From Thermoguttaceae bacterium (GTDB lineage Bacteria; Planctomycetota; Planctomycetia; Pirellulales; Thermoguttaceae): a DNA stretch of 64,000 nucleotides. The position numbers were made by a program, and so were the translations under genes. This document shows positions 16,351 through 24,571 of this stretch, one piece after another; positions within the stretch are counted from its first letter, which is position 1; the number at the start of each line of letters is the position of its first letter. The stretch lies in assembly GCA_017937485.1 (NCBI GenBank), contig JAGBDN010000054.1, forward strand, positions 44,031-108,030. The letters run 5' to 3'. The notes beneath the pieces were generated by a model. The model was not told where the DNA came from, ran no database searches, and saw only the letters and a program-made list of their open reading frames with translations.

Positions 16351-17544
16351 ATGGCTCGCAACGTTAAACTGGGGGGGGGGGGTAGACTCTACGGCTTCAC
16401 TCTCGTCGAACTTCTCGTCGTTATCGCGATCATCGGCATTTTGATCGGTTTGCTCCTTCCGGCCGTTCAAGCGGCTCGCGAAGCGGCTCGACGCATGCAA
16501 TGCACGAACAATCTGAAACAGCTCGGTCTCGCGGTTCAAAACTTTGAGGACGCGCACAAACGCCTGCCGAACCAAAACAACGACGAATTTTGGATCAAGG
16601 GCTTCTGCAAATACGGCACGAAGACCCGCATCGACGTCGTCGACACGTACTCCGTCTTTTCGCTGTTGCTTCCGTACATCGAACAAACCGCGTTGATGGA
16701 AACGATCACCGGTTACTGCGAAGCGGCCGCGAACGCCAATCCGTACAACACCGACTACAACAACCATCGCACGATTCCGATTTCTTGGAGCGCGGCGAAT
16801 ATGTACGACGGTTCCCGCAACCCGTTCACTTATACGGTTCCGGCGTATCTCTGCCCGTCCGACGGCAACAGCGTTACGCCGAACGACGGTTCGCTCTCCG
16901 GTTGCTCGAACTACGCGGCCAGCCGCGGCGACTGGATGATCGGCACCAACTGGGGCGAAAATAAGAACAAACGCGGCGTCTTCTTCGACGGCGCGATCGG
17001 CGGTCGCATGTCGCTCGCCACGATCACCGACGGCACGAGCAACACGATGCTCTTCAGCGAAATCCTCGCGTCGGCTTCCTCCGGGAGCGACGTTAAGTAC
17101 AAGAGCACGCTCGCCGCCGCCGGTATTCACGGTTTGGCCGCCGCCAACTGCCTCGCGACCCGCGGAACCGACGGGATGACGAACGCGTCCAGCACCTGGG
17201 CGATCAAAGGCCGCCGTTGGGCCGACGCTCGCGCCGCTTACACCAACTTCCACGCCGCCGTTCCGCCGAACTCCCCGAGCTGCCACCAACAAGGGAACAC
17301 GAGCGAAAACAACTCCTGCATGTGCGTTTCGGCTTCGTCGAACCACAGCGGCGGCGTCAACGTCGTGATGTGCGACGGTTCCGTCCGCTTCGTTAGCGAA
17401 ACGGTCGACTGCGGCGACGTCTCGAACAAACTCGGCCACCCGAATAACGGCGGCGAAGGCCACCACTGGGTCGGCCCGTCGACGCACGGCGTCTGGGGCG
17501 CGATGGCCACCCCGCAACACGGCGAAACGAACACGACGCTCTAA
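16351..17544 (+). CDS. DUF1559 prepilin-like protein with poly-G tract in the start region
   Basis: A 397-residue planctomycete DUF1559 protein. The type IV prepilin-like signal is [20 protein letters not shown] with cleavage expected at G/F, followed by the typical [17 protein letters not shown] helix. The C-terminal H-x9-DG box is present ([18 protein letters not shown]). The family is predicted to be exported and surface or pseudopilus-associated; precise roles are mostly unknown. AAAGGAA lies 9 bp before the ATG. Twelve consecutive Gs (16371-16382) encode LGGGG just before the signal segment; any change not divisible by three would truncate the protein. A small lipoprotein gene follows, as is usual for this family. 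Confidence 0.93.
   Translation: MARNVKLGGGGRLYGFTLVELLVVIAIIGILIGLLLPAVQAAREAARRMQCTNNLKQLGLAVQNFEDAHKRLPNQNNDEFWIKGFCKYGTKTRIDVVDTYSVFSLLLPYIEQTALMETITGYCEAAANANPYNTDYNNHRTIPISWSAANMYDGSRNPFTYTVPAYLCPSDGNSVTPNDGSLSGCSNYAASRGDWMIGTNWGENKNKRGVFFDGAIGGRMSLATITDGTSNTMLFSEILASASSGSDVKYKSTLAAAGIHGLAAANCLATRGTDGMTNASSTWAIKGRRWADARAAYTNFHAAVPPNSPSCHQQGNTSENNSCMCVSASSNHSGGVNVVMCDGSVRFVSETVDCGDVSNKLGHPNNGGEGHHWVGPSTHGVWGAMATPQHGETNTTL
16371..16382 (+). repeat. G12 homopolymer inside the DUF1559 reading frame
   Basis: Twelve uninterrupted Gs at codons 7-11 of the prepilin gene. This is the longest homopolymer I noticed within a gene in the window and is of the kind known to slip in contingency loci. 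Confidence 0.97.
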
Positions 17545-17590
17545 TCGGCGCGCTTTCGCTAAATTCGCTAATTTAACGCAAGCATAAAAG

Positions 17591-17629
17591 CGGTTCGTCG
17601 CGCGGCCTAAGGCTCCGGCGAACCGTTTT
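17591..17629 (+). terminator. Hairpin between the DUF1559 and lipoprotein genes
   Basis: CGGTTCG/CGAACCG stem with a partly paired 21-nt inner segment, followed by only four Ts. It may be a leaky terminator or processing hairpin that lowers expression of the downstream gene. Confidence 0.5.
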
Positions 17630-17684
17630 CCGCTAAATTTTCCTCCCGAAAACAAACGTTATTAATATATTAAGGACAAAAACG

Positions 17685-18128
17685 ATGAAAAATTTCGCGC
17701 TTTGCCTCGTCGCGCTCTCGATGTTGGCGGTTCTCCCGGCCTGCTCGAAAACGATTAAAACGGAAGGCGTTACCGGCGTTATCACGTACAACGGCGAGCC
17801 GCTTGCCGACGCGACCGTTAAATTCATCCCGGTCGATTCGACCGGTTCGCAGTCTTACGGCAAAACGAACGAAAAGGGCGAGTACAAGCTCCAAACGCTC
17901 CTCGGCGCCGCCGACGCGGGCACGACTCCGGGCGAATACAAGGTTACCGTCGACTGCATCGAAACCGTCGAAACCGGCAATATGATCGAAGAAAACGGCG
18001 AAGAAAAAGAAGAAACGATCGCGCGTTCGCTGATTCCGGCGAAGTACAACAACGCCGAAACCTCCGGGCTGACCGCGACGGTCGCGCCGGGCGACAACAC
18101 GATCAACTTCGACTTGAGCGACGAGTGA
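17685..18128 (+). CDS. Small lipoprotein with transthyretin-like (carboxypeptidase regulatory) domain
   Basis: A 147-residue lipoprotein: signal peptide with lipobox LPAC (Cys20), then a single beta-sandwich domain (GVTGVITYNGEPLADATVKFIPVDSTG...TNEKGEYKL...PGEYKVTV). Proteins of this type commonly sit next to DUF1559 genes in planctomycetes. This one is 140 bp downstream of such a gene, with a leaky hairpin between. It should be anchored in a membrane facing the periplasm. Function is unknown; a role together with the prepilin-like protein is likely from the conserved pairing. A strong terminator follows. Confidence 0.85.
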   Translation: MKNFALCLVALSMLAVLPACSKTIKTEGVTGVITYNGEPLADATVKFIPVDSTGSQSYGKTNEKGEYKLQTLLGAADAGTTPGEYKVTVDCIETVETGNMIEENGEEKEETIARSLIPAKYNNAETSGLTATVAPGDNTINFDLSDE

Positions 18129-18174
18129 TTCGGCGTTAAAACGCGGCGACGTTAACGGTCGCGCAAAATAGCGA

Positions 18175-18207
18175 ACGGACGTTCCAAACGGAGCGTCCGT
18201 TTTTTTT
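18175..18207 (+). terminator. Terminator of the lipoprotein gene
   Basis: ACGGACG(T)TCC/GGA(G)CGTCCGT stem is followed by eight Ts. A 16-bp word (TAACGGTCGCGCAAAA) just upstream also precedes the terminator at 19643. Confidence 0.88.
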
Positions 18208-18269
18208 GTCGTCGGAGGGGACGGCGCGGCGAAAATTTCGCGTTTATTTCGAAACGGCGCGCGAAATTA

Positions 18270-18298
18270 TTGACTTGCGGCGTCGTTTCGTTTAAACT
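18270..18298 (+). promoter_or_regulatory. Sigma70 promoter for the oxidoreductase gene
   Basis: TTGACT (18270-18275), a 17-bp spacer and TAAACT (18293-18298), 71 bp before the start codon. Confidence 0.7.
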
Positions 18299-18369
18299 TA
18301 AAGAAGCGGCGGTCGGAGGGCCGTTTGCGCTTTTGGGTTTATTCGCTTTCGATGAAAAGGGTTGCGTTG

Positions 18370-19590
18370 ATGGATAGAAGAACGTTTTTGAATACCGGCG
18401 TCGCCGGCGCGTTGTGCGGCGCTTTCGGGGCCTCCGCTTGGGCGAACGACCCGTCGAAAATCCAAGGGTTCGACCAAACGCAAACCGACGTCGACGAATC
18501 GCAAGTTTGGAAGCCGGTTAGCGACCGCAAGGTTCGCGTCGGGATCGCCGGGTTCGGCGCCTGCCAATTCGGCGCGGCGTTCGGTTTCCAAGATCATCCG
18601 AACGTCGAGGTCGTCGCCGTTACCGACCTGATTCCGGAGCGTCGCGACGGCTTGGCGAAGGCTTGCCGCTGCGAAAAGACGTACGATTCGCTCGAAGAAA
18701 TGGTCGCGAAGGACGACTCGATCGAGGCGGTTTTCGTCGCGACCGACGCTCCGAACCACGTCGCGCATTGCGTCGCGGCGATGAACGCGGGCAAACACGT
18801 CGCGAGCGCGGTTCCGGCGTTTTGGGGCGGCGAGCCGGAGCAAGCCGAGTTGCTTTACGAAACGGTCAAGAAAACCGGCAAAAAGTACGGTATGTTCGAG
18901 ACGAGCGCGTTTCACGACGACGTTTTCGCGGCCCGCAAACTTTACGCCGCCGGCGCGTTCGGCGAAATGATGTACACGGAGGGGGAATACTACCATTACG
19001 CTCCGGTTTCGGCGCCGTCGTACAAGGGTTGGCGCGACGGCATGCCGGTGATGTGGTACCCGACGCACGCGACGGCGTATTACACTTGCGTTACGTTCGG
19101 TTCCTTCACCGAGGTTTCGGCGATGGGGAAACCGAGCGTCGTCGAGGCGCGTCAACCGCAAAACAACCGATACGGCAACCGATTCGGAACGGAAGTCGGC
19201 CTGATGCGCACGTCGGAAGGCGGAATGGCGCGGATGATCGTCAGTTTCGACACGTCCGGCTCGAGCTGGGGCGGCGAAGTCGGGCGGATGCGCGGTCAGT
19301 TCGGCGCTTACGGCGAGCAGAGCAAATTCACTACGTCGCACCCGGAAATTCAAGACAAGGTCGCAAAGATGAATCTCCGCAAACCGGCGCTTCCGCCGAA
19401 TATGAGCGCCGGCGGACACGGCGGGTCGCACGGCTACCTGACGAACGACTTTATCGAGGCGATTTTGCTCGACCGTTTGCCGCTCGTGAACGTCGCGGTC
19501 GCGCTGAATACGACGATGTGCGGCGTCGTCGCGCACCAATCGGCGTTGAAAGACGGCGAGCTGCTGAAGATTCCGCAATTCACGTTGTAA
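18370..19590 (+). CDS. Tat-exported Gfo/Idh/MocA family oxidoreductase
   Basis: A 406-residue NAD(P)-dependent sugar-type dehydrogenase. The N-terminus MDRRTFLNTGVAGALCGAFG is a twin-arginine signal, so the folded enzyme is probably exported with its cofactor. The Rossmann motif is VRVGIAGFGACQFGAAF, followed by VAVTDLIPER and the conserved KHVASAVP segment (family: GKHVxxEKP; here the usual EKP is AVP, so the catalytic lysine of that motif is missing). The start at 18370 is preferred over in-frame ATGs at 18325 and 18352 because AAAAGGG precedes it and the RR signal then sits at the N-terminus. Substrate unknown. Confidence 0.88.
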   Translation: MDRRTFLNTGVAGALCGAFGASAWANDPSKIQGFDQTQTDVDESQVWKPVSDRKVRVGIAGFGACQFGAAFGFQDHPNVEVVAVTDLIPERRDGLAKACRCEKTYDSLEEMVAKDDSIEAVFVATDAPNHVAHCVAAMNAGKHVASAVPAFWGGEPEQAELLYETVKKTGKKYGMFETSAFHDDVFAARKLYAAGAFGEMMYTEGEYYHYAPVSAPSYKGWRDGMPVMWYPTHATAYYTCVTFGSFTEVSAMGKPSVVEARQPQNNRYGNRFGTEVGLMRTSEGGMARMIVSFDTSGSSWGGEVGRMRGQFGAYGEQSKFTTSHPEIQDKVAKMNLRKPALPPNMSAGGHGGSHGYLTNDFIEAILLDRLPLVNVAVALNTTMCGVVAHQSALKDGELLKIPQFTL

Positions 19591-19642
19591 GGCGGCAAAC
19601 GCGGCAAGTTTAACGGTCGCGCAAAAAAGAAAAGACGGGAAA

Positions 19643-19674
19643 ACGGGCGTTTCTTCGGAAGCGTCCGTTTTTTT
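19643..19674 (+). terminator. Terminator of the oxidoreductase gene
   Basis: ACGGGCGTTTC pairs with GGAAGCGTCCGT, including G-T pairs, followed by seven to eight Ts. Confidence 0.8.
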
Positions 19675-19773
19675 GGCGTTTTGCGAAATTTTTGCGCGAA
19701 AAAACGAGACGCGGCGGTCGGTTGGGGGTAAAATGGAAGAAACGGCGCTTCTTTTGCGTCGAGCGAGGAGAAA

Positions 19774-20259
19774 ATGGAACGAAAACGAACGATGGTTGCG
19801 ATTTTAGCGGTTTTGACGGCGGCGCTTAGCGGCGGGTGCGACGACGCCGACCGAGAAAAGATCGCGGAAGATCGGGCCCGCGCGGCGCAAGCGGTCGAGG
19901 CGCGAGCGAAAGCCGATTGGAGGGCGGCGAAGGAAACGTTCGACGAGCAAAAAACGGCGCTTTGGGAAGCGTCGGCTCCGGCGCGCGAAAAAGCGGAAGA
20001 ATGGAGCGAAGCGGCGGCGGCGAAAGCGGCGGAGTTAAAGGAGAACGCGGCGGAGAAAGCGGCGGAGTTGAAGGACGCGGCGACGGCGAAAGCGGAAGAA
20101 TGGAGCGACGCGGCGTCCGCGAAAGCGGTCGAGTGGAGCGAAAGAGCGGCGGACGCGGTCGAGGATTGGGCGGCGCGTCGAGAAAATAAGGAAAACGCGC
20201 CCGACGGAGAGGAAGCGGAACAACCGGCGACGTCGGAAGCGCCGCAAGAAAACGAATAA
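19774..20259 (+). CDS. Alanine-rich coiled-coil lipoprotein
   Basis: A 161-residue protein with a lipoprotein signal (lipobox LSGGC, Cys23) followed by a long charged helix with heptad-like repeats of the form AKAxEWSDAA/AEKAAELKDAA between residues about 70 and 135, and an acidic tail. It resembles apolipoprotein-like or LEA-like coiled coils in composition only; no family was recognised. It should be membrane-anchored and extended in the periplasm. It faces the TlpA-like gene across a shared hairpin terminator. The second ATG (codon 7) is an alternative start. Confidence 0.75.
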   Translation: MERKRTMVAILAVLTAALSGGCDDADREKIAEDRARAAQAVEARAKADWRAAKETFDEQKTALWEASAPAREKAEEWSEAAAAKAAELKENAAEKAAELKDAATAKAEEWSDAASAKAVEWSERAADAVEDWAARRENKENAPDGEEAEQPATSEAPQENE

Positions 20260-20296
20260 AAACGCCCGCCGCCGACTTTGCGTCGACGACGGGCGT
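20258..20296 (-). terminator. Shared terminator between the lipoprotein and TlpA-like genes
   Basis: ACGCCCG/CGGGCGT stem extended by GCCGAC/GTCGAC. It is followed by five Ts on the minus strand (for the TlpA-like gene) and by three on the plus strand. Confidence 0.75.
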
Positions 20297-20354
20297 TTGC
20301 GCGCGAGGTTTGCCGGGCTTTTTAAATCTGCCCGGTTTGCCTAATTAACGCGGT

Positions 20355-22280
20355 TTACTTCATTTCGGCGAGGAAACTTTCGAGTTCTTCGACGCTCGTA
20401 ACGTTCGAACGAACGACTTTGCCGGTTTTGTCGATCAAAATGATCCAAGGCGCGTTCGGAATCCCGAGCGCGGTCGCCAACGCGCCGTCGAGGCCCGCCG
20501 GGTCGCAGACGTTTTTCCAAGGTTGACCGGCGACAAGTTCCTTATAGAACGCGTTTTGCTCTTCGGCGGTCGCTTCCGGGTTCGGCGTCGCGTCGAGGTT
20601 GACGCCGACGACGTTAAGGGTTCCGCCCGCCGCGAGACGTTTCATCGCGTCGACGCTCGTCGGTTCCCAACTCGCCCAGCAGAAGATCGCGGTCGGTTTC
20701 CCTTTGAGCGCGGCGAGGTCGCAAACGCCGCCGCCGAAGTAACGGGCCGCCGGAAGTTTCAGTTCGCCGCCCTCCGCTTGGAGTCGAGCGAGCGCGCCCG
20801 CGGCTTTTTTACCGATTTGCGCTTCCGGGAAGTTTTGCGCGACTTGCGAATAATAGCTCGCCGCGGTCTCGTTTTCGACCATATACTCGTTGTTCATCGC
20901 GAGGCTGAGCGTCGCTTCGGCGCCGGCGGTCGTCGTCGCGTATTCTTCGACGAACGTCGCGAGGTCTTCGGCGTATTTTTCTTGCGCCGCGGCGAGTTCG
21001 GAGTCTTTCGGACGCGGTTGCGCTTGAGCGACCGCGTAATAGTCGGCGGTGATTTGGCGATAGCGGACGTGCGCTTTCAGCTCGGCGTTCGACGAATCTT
21101 TGTAAACGTCGGCCAACGCGGCGAGTTTTTCCGCGCCCGCCGGGTAAAGACCCGATTGGACGCCGCTGAACGCCAAGTCGGCGGCTTGCGAAACGAGGCT
21201 CGTTTCTTCGGTCGGGTTTTGGGCCGCGACGGTCAGGAGCAGGTTGAACGTTTTTTCGCAAACGGCCGGATATTCTTCCGGCGACGCGGCTTCGAGCGCT
21301 TGATAAGCGGCGGTCAGCTCGGCGCCGATTTCGGCGTTTTCGTTTCCTTCCGCTCCGGCGACGGCGGCGCCTTCGGCCGGGAAGAAGACGGAGGACGCGG
21401 AAACGACGCCGGTCGCTTCGCCGAACGCTTCGCCGCTCGGGAGCCCGACGATTTTCCAAACGTCGCCGACCTTCACCAAGTCGCCGACGTAAAGTTGTTG
21501 GCTTTGCGCCGCGTCGTCGCCCTTAACGACGACGACGTTGGCGTTGTAATAAACGGTCAAATCTTTCGCGAGCCCGTCTTGCCCGGCCGGAATCGTCGCC
21601 GGACGGTTGCCGTTGAACGCGCCCCAACGAACGTCGGCGGGCAGTTTCAACGCGGCGGCGAGTTTCGCGAACCCGTCGGCGTCGGCGGCGGCGATTTGAC
21701 GTTCGATTTCTTGCGCGATCGAGCCGCCGAGACCGAGCGTTTTCAGGTCGGCGGAAGTCAGCGCGACGCGTTGGAAGCGTTCGAAGTCGTTCGTCGCGAG
21801 CGCGGCGACGATTTCCGCGGTCGCTTCTTCCGGCGAGATCGAGAGCCAAGCGACGATTTTTTTCGTCTTGTCGACCGCGCCGCGGCGGCTTCCTCCGGCG
21901 TTGACCCAACGCGCTTCCTTGCCGAGGACGTCGCGGTAAACTTCGCGACCGTCGCGATAGAAGCGGATTTGTTCGACCGTCGCGCGAGCGCCTTCTTTCG
22001 GAGGCGGAGCGCACCAAACGCGAAGCGGCGTCGTTCCGTCCGGCGCGTAAAGGCAAACGCCTTGATAACCGCCTTCTTTAAACGGTTTAACTTCGCAGTT
22101 CGGCGTTTCTTCCGCCGTCGGGTCGTCGACTTCGACGTCGGCTTGCGTCGGGCGTTGTTTCAAAATTTGTTCCGGTTTGTATTGGCCGAACGCCGTCGAC
22201 GAAACGACGAGAAGGCCGAGCGCGACCGCGAGACCGGCGCCGCGCGACAGACGTTCGAAAGGACGTTGAGCGAGTCGCAT
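20355..22280 (-). CDS. Exported TlpA-like thioredoxin-fold protein lacking the CxxC pair
   Basis: A 641-residue exported protein: signal peptide (about 1-32), a long N-terminal region with an SnoaL/NTF2-like segment (residues about 230-285), a TPR-like alpha-helical middle (about 310-500), and a C-terminal TlpA/AhpC-type thioredoxin fold (about 505-641). Where redox-active relatives have WCxxC, this protein reads FCWASWEPTS, so the catalytic pair is missing and only a lone Cys remains nearby. GIPNAPWIILIDKTGKVV keeps the cis-Pro region. It is more likely a binding or scaffold protein than an oxidoreductase. AGGAGA about 9 bp upstream supports the start. The next upstream gene, on the same strand, encodes the Cys-rich protein. 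Confidence 0.78.
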   Translation of the reverse strand: MRLAQRPFERLSRGAGLAVALGLLVVSSTAFGQYKPEQILKQRPTQADVEVDDPTAEETPNCEVKPFKEGGYQGVCLYAPDGTTPLRVWCAPPPKEGARATVEQIRFYRDGREVYRDVLGKEARWVNAGGSRRGAVDKTKKIVAWLSISPEEATAEIVAALATNDFERFQRVALTSADLKTLGLGGSIAQEIERQIAAADADGFAKLAAALKLPADVRWGAFNGNRPATIPAGQDGLAKDLTVYYNANVVVVKGDDAAQSQQLYVGDLVKVGDVWKIVGLPSGEAFGEATGVVSASSVFFPAEGAAVAGAEGNENAEIGAELTAAYQALEAASPEEYPAVCEKTFNLLLTVAAQNPTEETSLVSQAADLAFSGVQSGLYPAGAEKLAALADVYKDSSNAELKAHVRYRQITADYYAVAQAQPRPKDSELAAAQEKYAEDLATFVEEYATTTAGAEATLSLAMNNEYMVENETAASYYSQVAQNFPEAQIGKKAAGALARLQAEGGELKLPAARYFGGGVCDLAALKGKPTAIFCWASWEPTSVDAMKRLAAGGTLNVVGVNLDATPNPEATAEEQNAFYKELVAGQPWKNVCDPAGLDGALATALGIPNAPWIILIDKTGKVVRSNVTSVEELESFLAEMK

Positions 22281-22417
22281 TGACTTAATCTCCTTGTATC
22301 GAGCGAAGACGCGACCGCGTTCGAGCGGTCGACGTCGCGAAAATTTTCGGGGGGAAGGCGCGTCGACCGGCGTCGGCGCGCGTTAGACAACGTTGAGAGA
22401 CGGGGGAAGGAAACGAC

Positions 22418-23602
22418 TTAGCGGACGTTCGTCGGACGAACTTGGCCGAAGGTTCGCGGACGACCGGTCGCGCGTTCTTCGACGACCGGCGTCGCGTCGG
22501 CGATTTGACGAGCGACCGGTTGCGCCGAGCGGACGTTCGGAACGTTCGGAACGGCGGTTTGCGTCGCTTGCGGATAACGAGCGCTTTGGCGAAGTTGCGT
22601 CGCTTGCGAACGACGGGCGTTTCGGATTTCCGTCGAATGCGGGACGACGTAAGGTTGGCTAATCGGCGCGTTTTGCGACGAGCGCGTCAAACCGGAAACT
22701 TGGCGAATGGGCGAAGCGTTCGGCGCGAACGTTTGGGCGGCGTATTCTCCTTCGTAACGACCGGCGCGCGTCGCCGGAAGCGGTTCGACCGGCGCGAAGT
22801 TCGGCGCTTGGCGTTTATTGCCGACGAGCGTTTGAACGTCGAACGAACCGAACGCGAAGGACGGGCGGCGATATTGCGGCGCTTGCGAGAGGCCGCCGCG
22901 TTGAACCGCTTCGCGCGGAAGCGTTTCCGGAGCGACGCGGGAGGACGACGGAGCGACGCCCGCCGGAGCTTTTTGGCGAGTCGGCGACGCGTCGTAAGCC
23001 TCCGAGTCGTAAGCGCCGACCGGGTAAGAGCCGGCGTCGTAACCGTATCCGCCGCCGTAATTATCGGCGTAGCCGTTGTAACCGACGCAACCGTTCGAGC
23101 AGACGGGCGTTTCGCACTCTTCGCCGCAACCGCCGACGAAGTTGCCGCAAATGTCGCAAGGGTCGCAGTTCGTCTTCGGCGGACGCGGCGCGCAACCGCA
23201 GTCCGGGTAAATCCCTTCGGTCAACATCGCGGCGGCCCAATGGAAGGGCGCGGTCGCGACGTCGAGCGCGCCGCCGACGAGCGCGGCGAGGTCGTAACAG
23301 GGCGCGCAAGCGCCGAAACCGCAGTAGCCGTAACCGGGGCCGCAATAGGAGTCGCAACCGATCGCCGGGCCGCAAGACGGTTCGCAAGGCGCGACGTCGC
23401 AAGTCGGCTCGCAAGCGGCGGGCGGAACGTCGCAAATCGGTTCGCAAGCGGGGGCGACCGGTTCGCAAACGGGCGGAAGTTCGCAATTCGGAGCGCAAGC
23501 GCCGCCGTTATATCCGAAATAACCGGTTTGACCGAACGCCGCCGACGCGCTTAACGTCGCGATCGAACCGACGATCGACAAACTTTTCCAATATTTTTTC
23601 AT
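22418..23602 (-). CDS. Exported cysteine-rich protein with disordered C-terminal half
   Basis: A 394-residue protein. Signal peptide residues 1-25 (MKKYWKSLSIVGSIATLSAS...AFG) are followed by about 190 residues holding 23 cysteines in CEPxCD and CGxCxPC patterns plus Gly/Tyr-rich stretches. A Cys-free C-terminal half is rich in Gln, Arg, Pro and Thr. The frame extends to 23650, but the ATG at 23602 has GAGGT before it and places the signal peptide correctly. The Cys spacing suggests a disulfide-crosslinked envelope protein of the sort proposed for planctomycete cell walls; no named family was recognised. It lies 137 bp upstream of the TlpA-like gene on the same strand. Confidence 0.78.
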   Translation of the reverse strand: MKKYWKSLSIVGSIATLSASAAFGQTGYFGYNGGACAPNCELPPVCEPVAPACEPICDVPPAACEPTCDVAPCEPSCGPAIGCDSYCGPGYGYCGFGACAPCYDLAALVGGALDVATAPFHWAAAMLTEGIYPDCGCAPRPPKTNCDPCDICGNFVGGCGEECETPVCSNGCVGYNGYADNYGGGYGYDAGSYPVGAYDSEAYDASPTRQKAPAGVAPSSSRVAPETLPREAVQRGGLSQAPQYRRPSFAFGSFDVQTLVGNKRQAPNFAPVEPLPATRAGRYEGEYAAQTFAPNASPIRQVSGLTRSSQNAPISQPYVVPHSTEIRNARRSQATQLRQSARYPQATQTAVPNVPNVRSAQPVARQIADATPVVEERATGRPRTFGQVRPTNVR

Positions 23603-23865
23603 TTTTACCTCGCGGACAAGTAGGGTGAGACAAGGGAACGGCGTTTTCAACGATGAAAACGCGGAAACGCTTAACGTTGTTAATCGTGTTATCGACGCAA
23701 AGAGTCGTTTGATTTAATAAAATTGGAATAATCGGTCTTTTTAGTAAAATTTACCGCGTTGTAAAGGTTTGTCTATTTTAACGCAACGGAGAAAAACGCG
23801 CTTGTTGCGTTTTTTTTTAGGGGCGCTAAAATAATATTAATGACAAAATAGAAGGAGCGGGGGAA

Positions 23866-24447
23866 ATGGAGGAAAGAAGACGACCGTCGAAATTGGCGGT
23901 TTGGGCGTCGGTGGCGCTTCTCTGTTGCGGCGCGTTCGAAACGAACGCCGTCGCGTCGCCCAAAGAAAACGAAACGGCGCAAAGCGCGTCGAGTTTGCCG
24001 AATCCGGGCGACGATTGGATTTTTCGGGCGACCGTCGGAGAAAAAAAAGACGGCGATAAAGGAAACGGACGGTCGGCGCTCGCTTCCGTCGCGGCGGTCG
24101 GCAAAATCGTCGCGGTCGACGCGACCGGAATCGAAACGGAGGATCGGCGGCGCGACCGTCGCGAACGAACGCCGAAACGGCCCGGCGACGCGATCTTGTT
24201 TTTGCCGCCGGTCGACCCGAGCGCGGCGGAGGCGTTTTGCATCGAGATTCGGGAGGCGCCCGGCGACCGAAACCGCGACCGCTTTTGGTTCCGCAACGGC
24301 GACGAGTTCGACGGCGAACTCGTCAAGATCGACCGACGCCGCGTTTGGATTCGAGCGTTCGACGTCGAGTTCGCCGTTCCGCGCGGGCGGGTTCGCGCCG
24401 TTCGGTTCGCGGCGGACGGGAAAAAGGGGGAAACAGGCGAAGAGTAA
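23866..24447 (+). CDS. Small exported protein of unknown function
   Basis: A 193-residue protein with a signal peptide (residues about 1-30, with LLCCGAFETNAVAS near the cleavage region). A variable charged middle is followed by a C-terminal beta-rich segment (RFWFRNGDEFDGELVKIDRRRVWIRA and a VPRGRVRAVRF end) that looks like the small beta-barrel found in several planctomycete secreted proteins. AGAAGGAG precedes the ATG, which supports this strand over long opposite-strand frames covering the same bases. Function unknown. It is divergent from the Cys-rich gene and has its own terminator. Confidence 0.65.
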   Translation: MEERRRPSKLAVWASVALLCCGAFETNAVASPKENETAQSASSLPNPGDDWIFRATVGEKKDGDKGNGRSALASVAAVGKIVAVDATGIETEDRRRDRRERTPKRPGDAILFLPPVDPSAAEAFCIEIREAPGDRNRDRFWFRNGDEFDGELVKIDRRRVWIRAFDVEFAVPRGRVRAVRFAADGKKGETGEE

Positions 24448-24507
24448 CGGAAAACGGGAAGAGAACGGCGCGTCGATCGGCGCCGTCGCGTCGCGCAAGA
24501 AACGCCG

Positions 24508-24546
24508 TCGGCGCTCGTTTCGCGAGGAGACGAGCGCCGATTTTTT
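24508..24546 (+). terminator. Terminator of the small exported protein gene
   Basis: An 11-bp stem TCGGCGCTCGT/ACGAGCGCCGA is followed by six Ts. Confidence 0.88.
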
Positions 24547-24571
24547 GCGTTTTGCGCGGCGGCGTCGGCGA

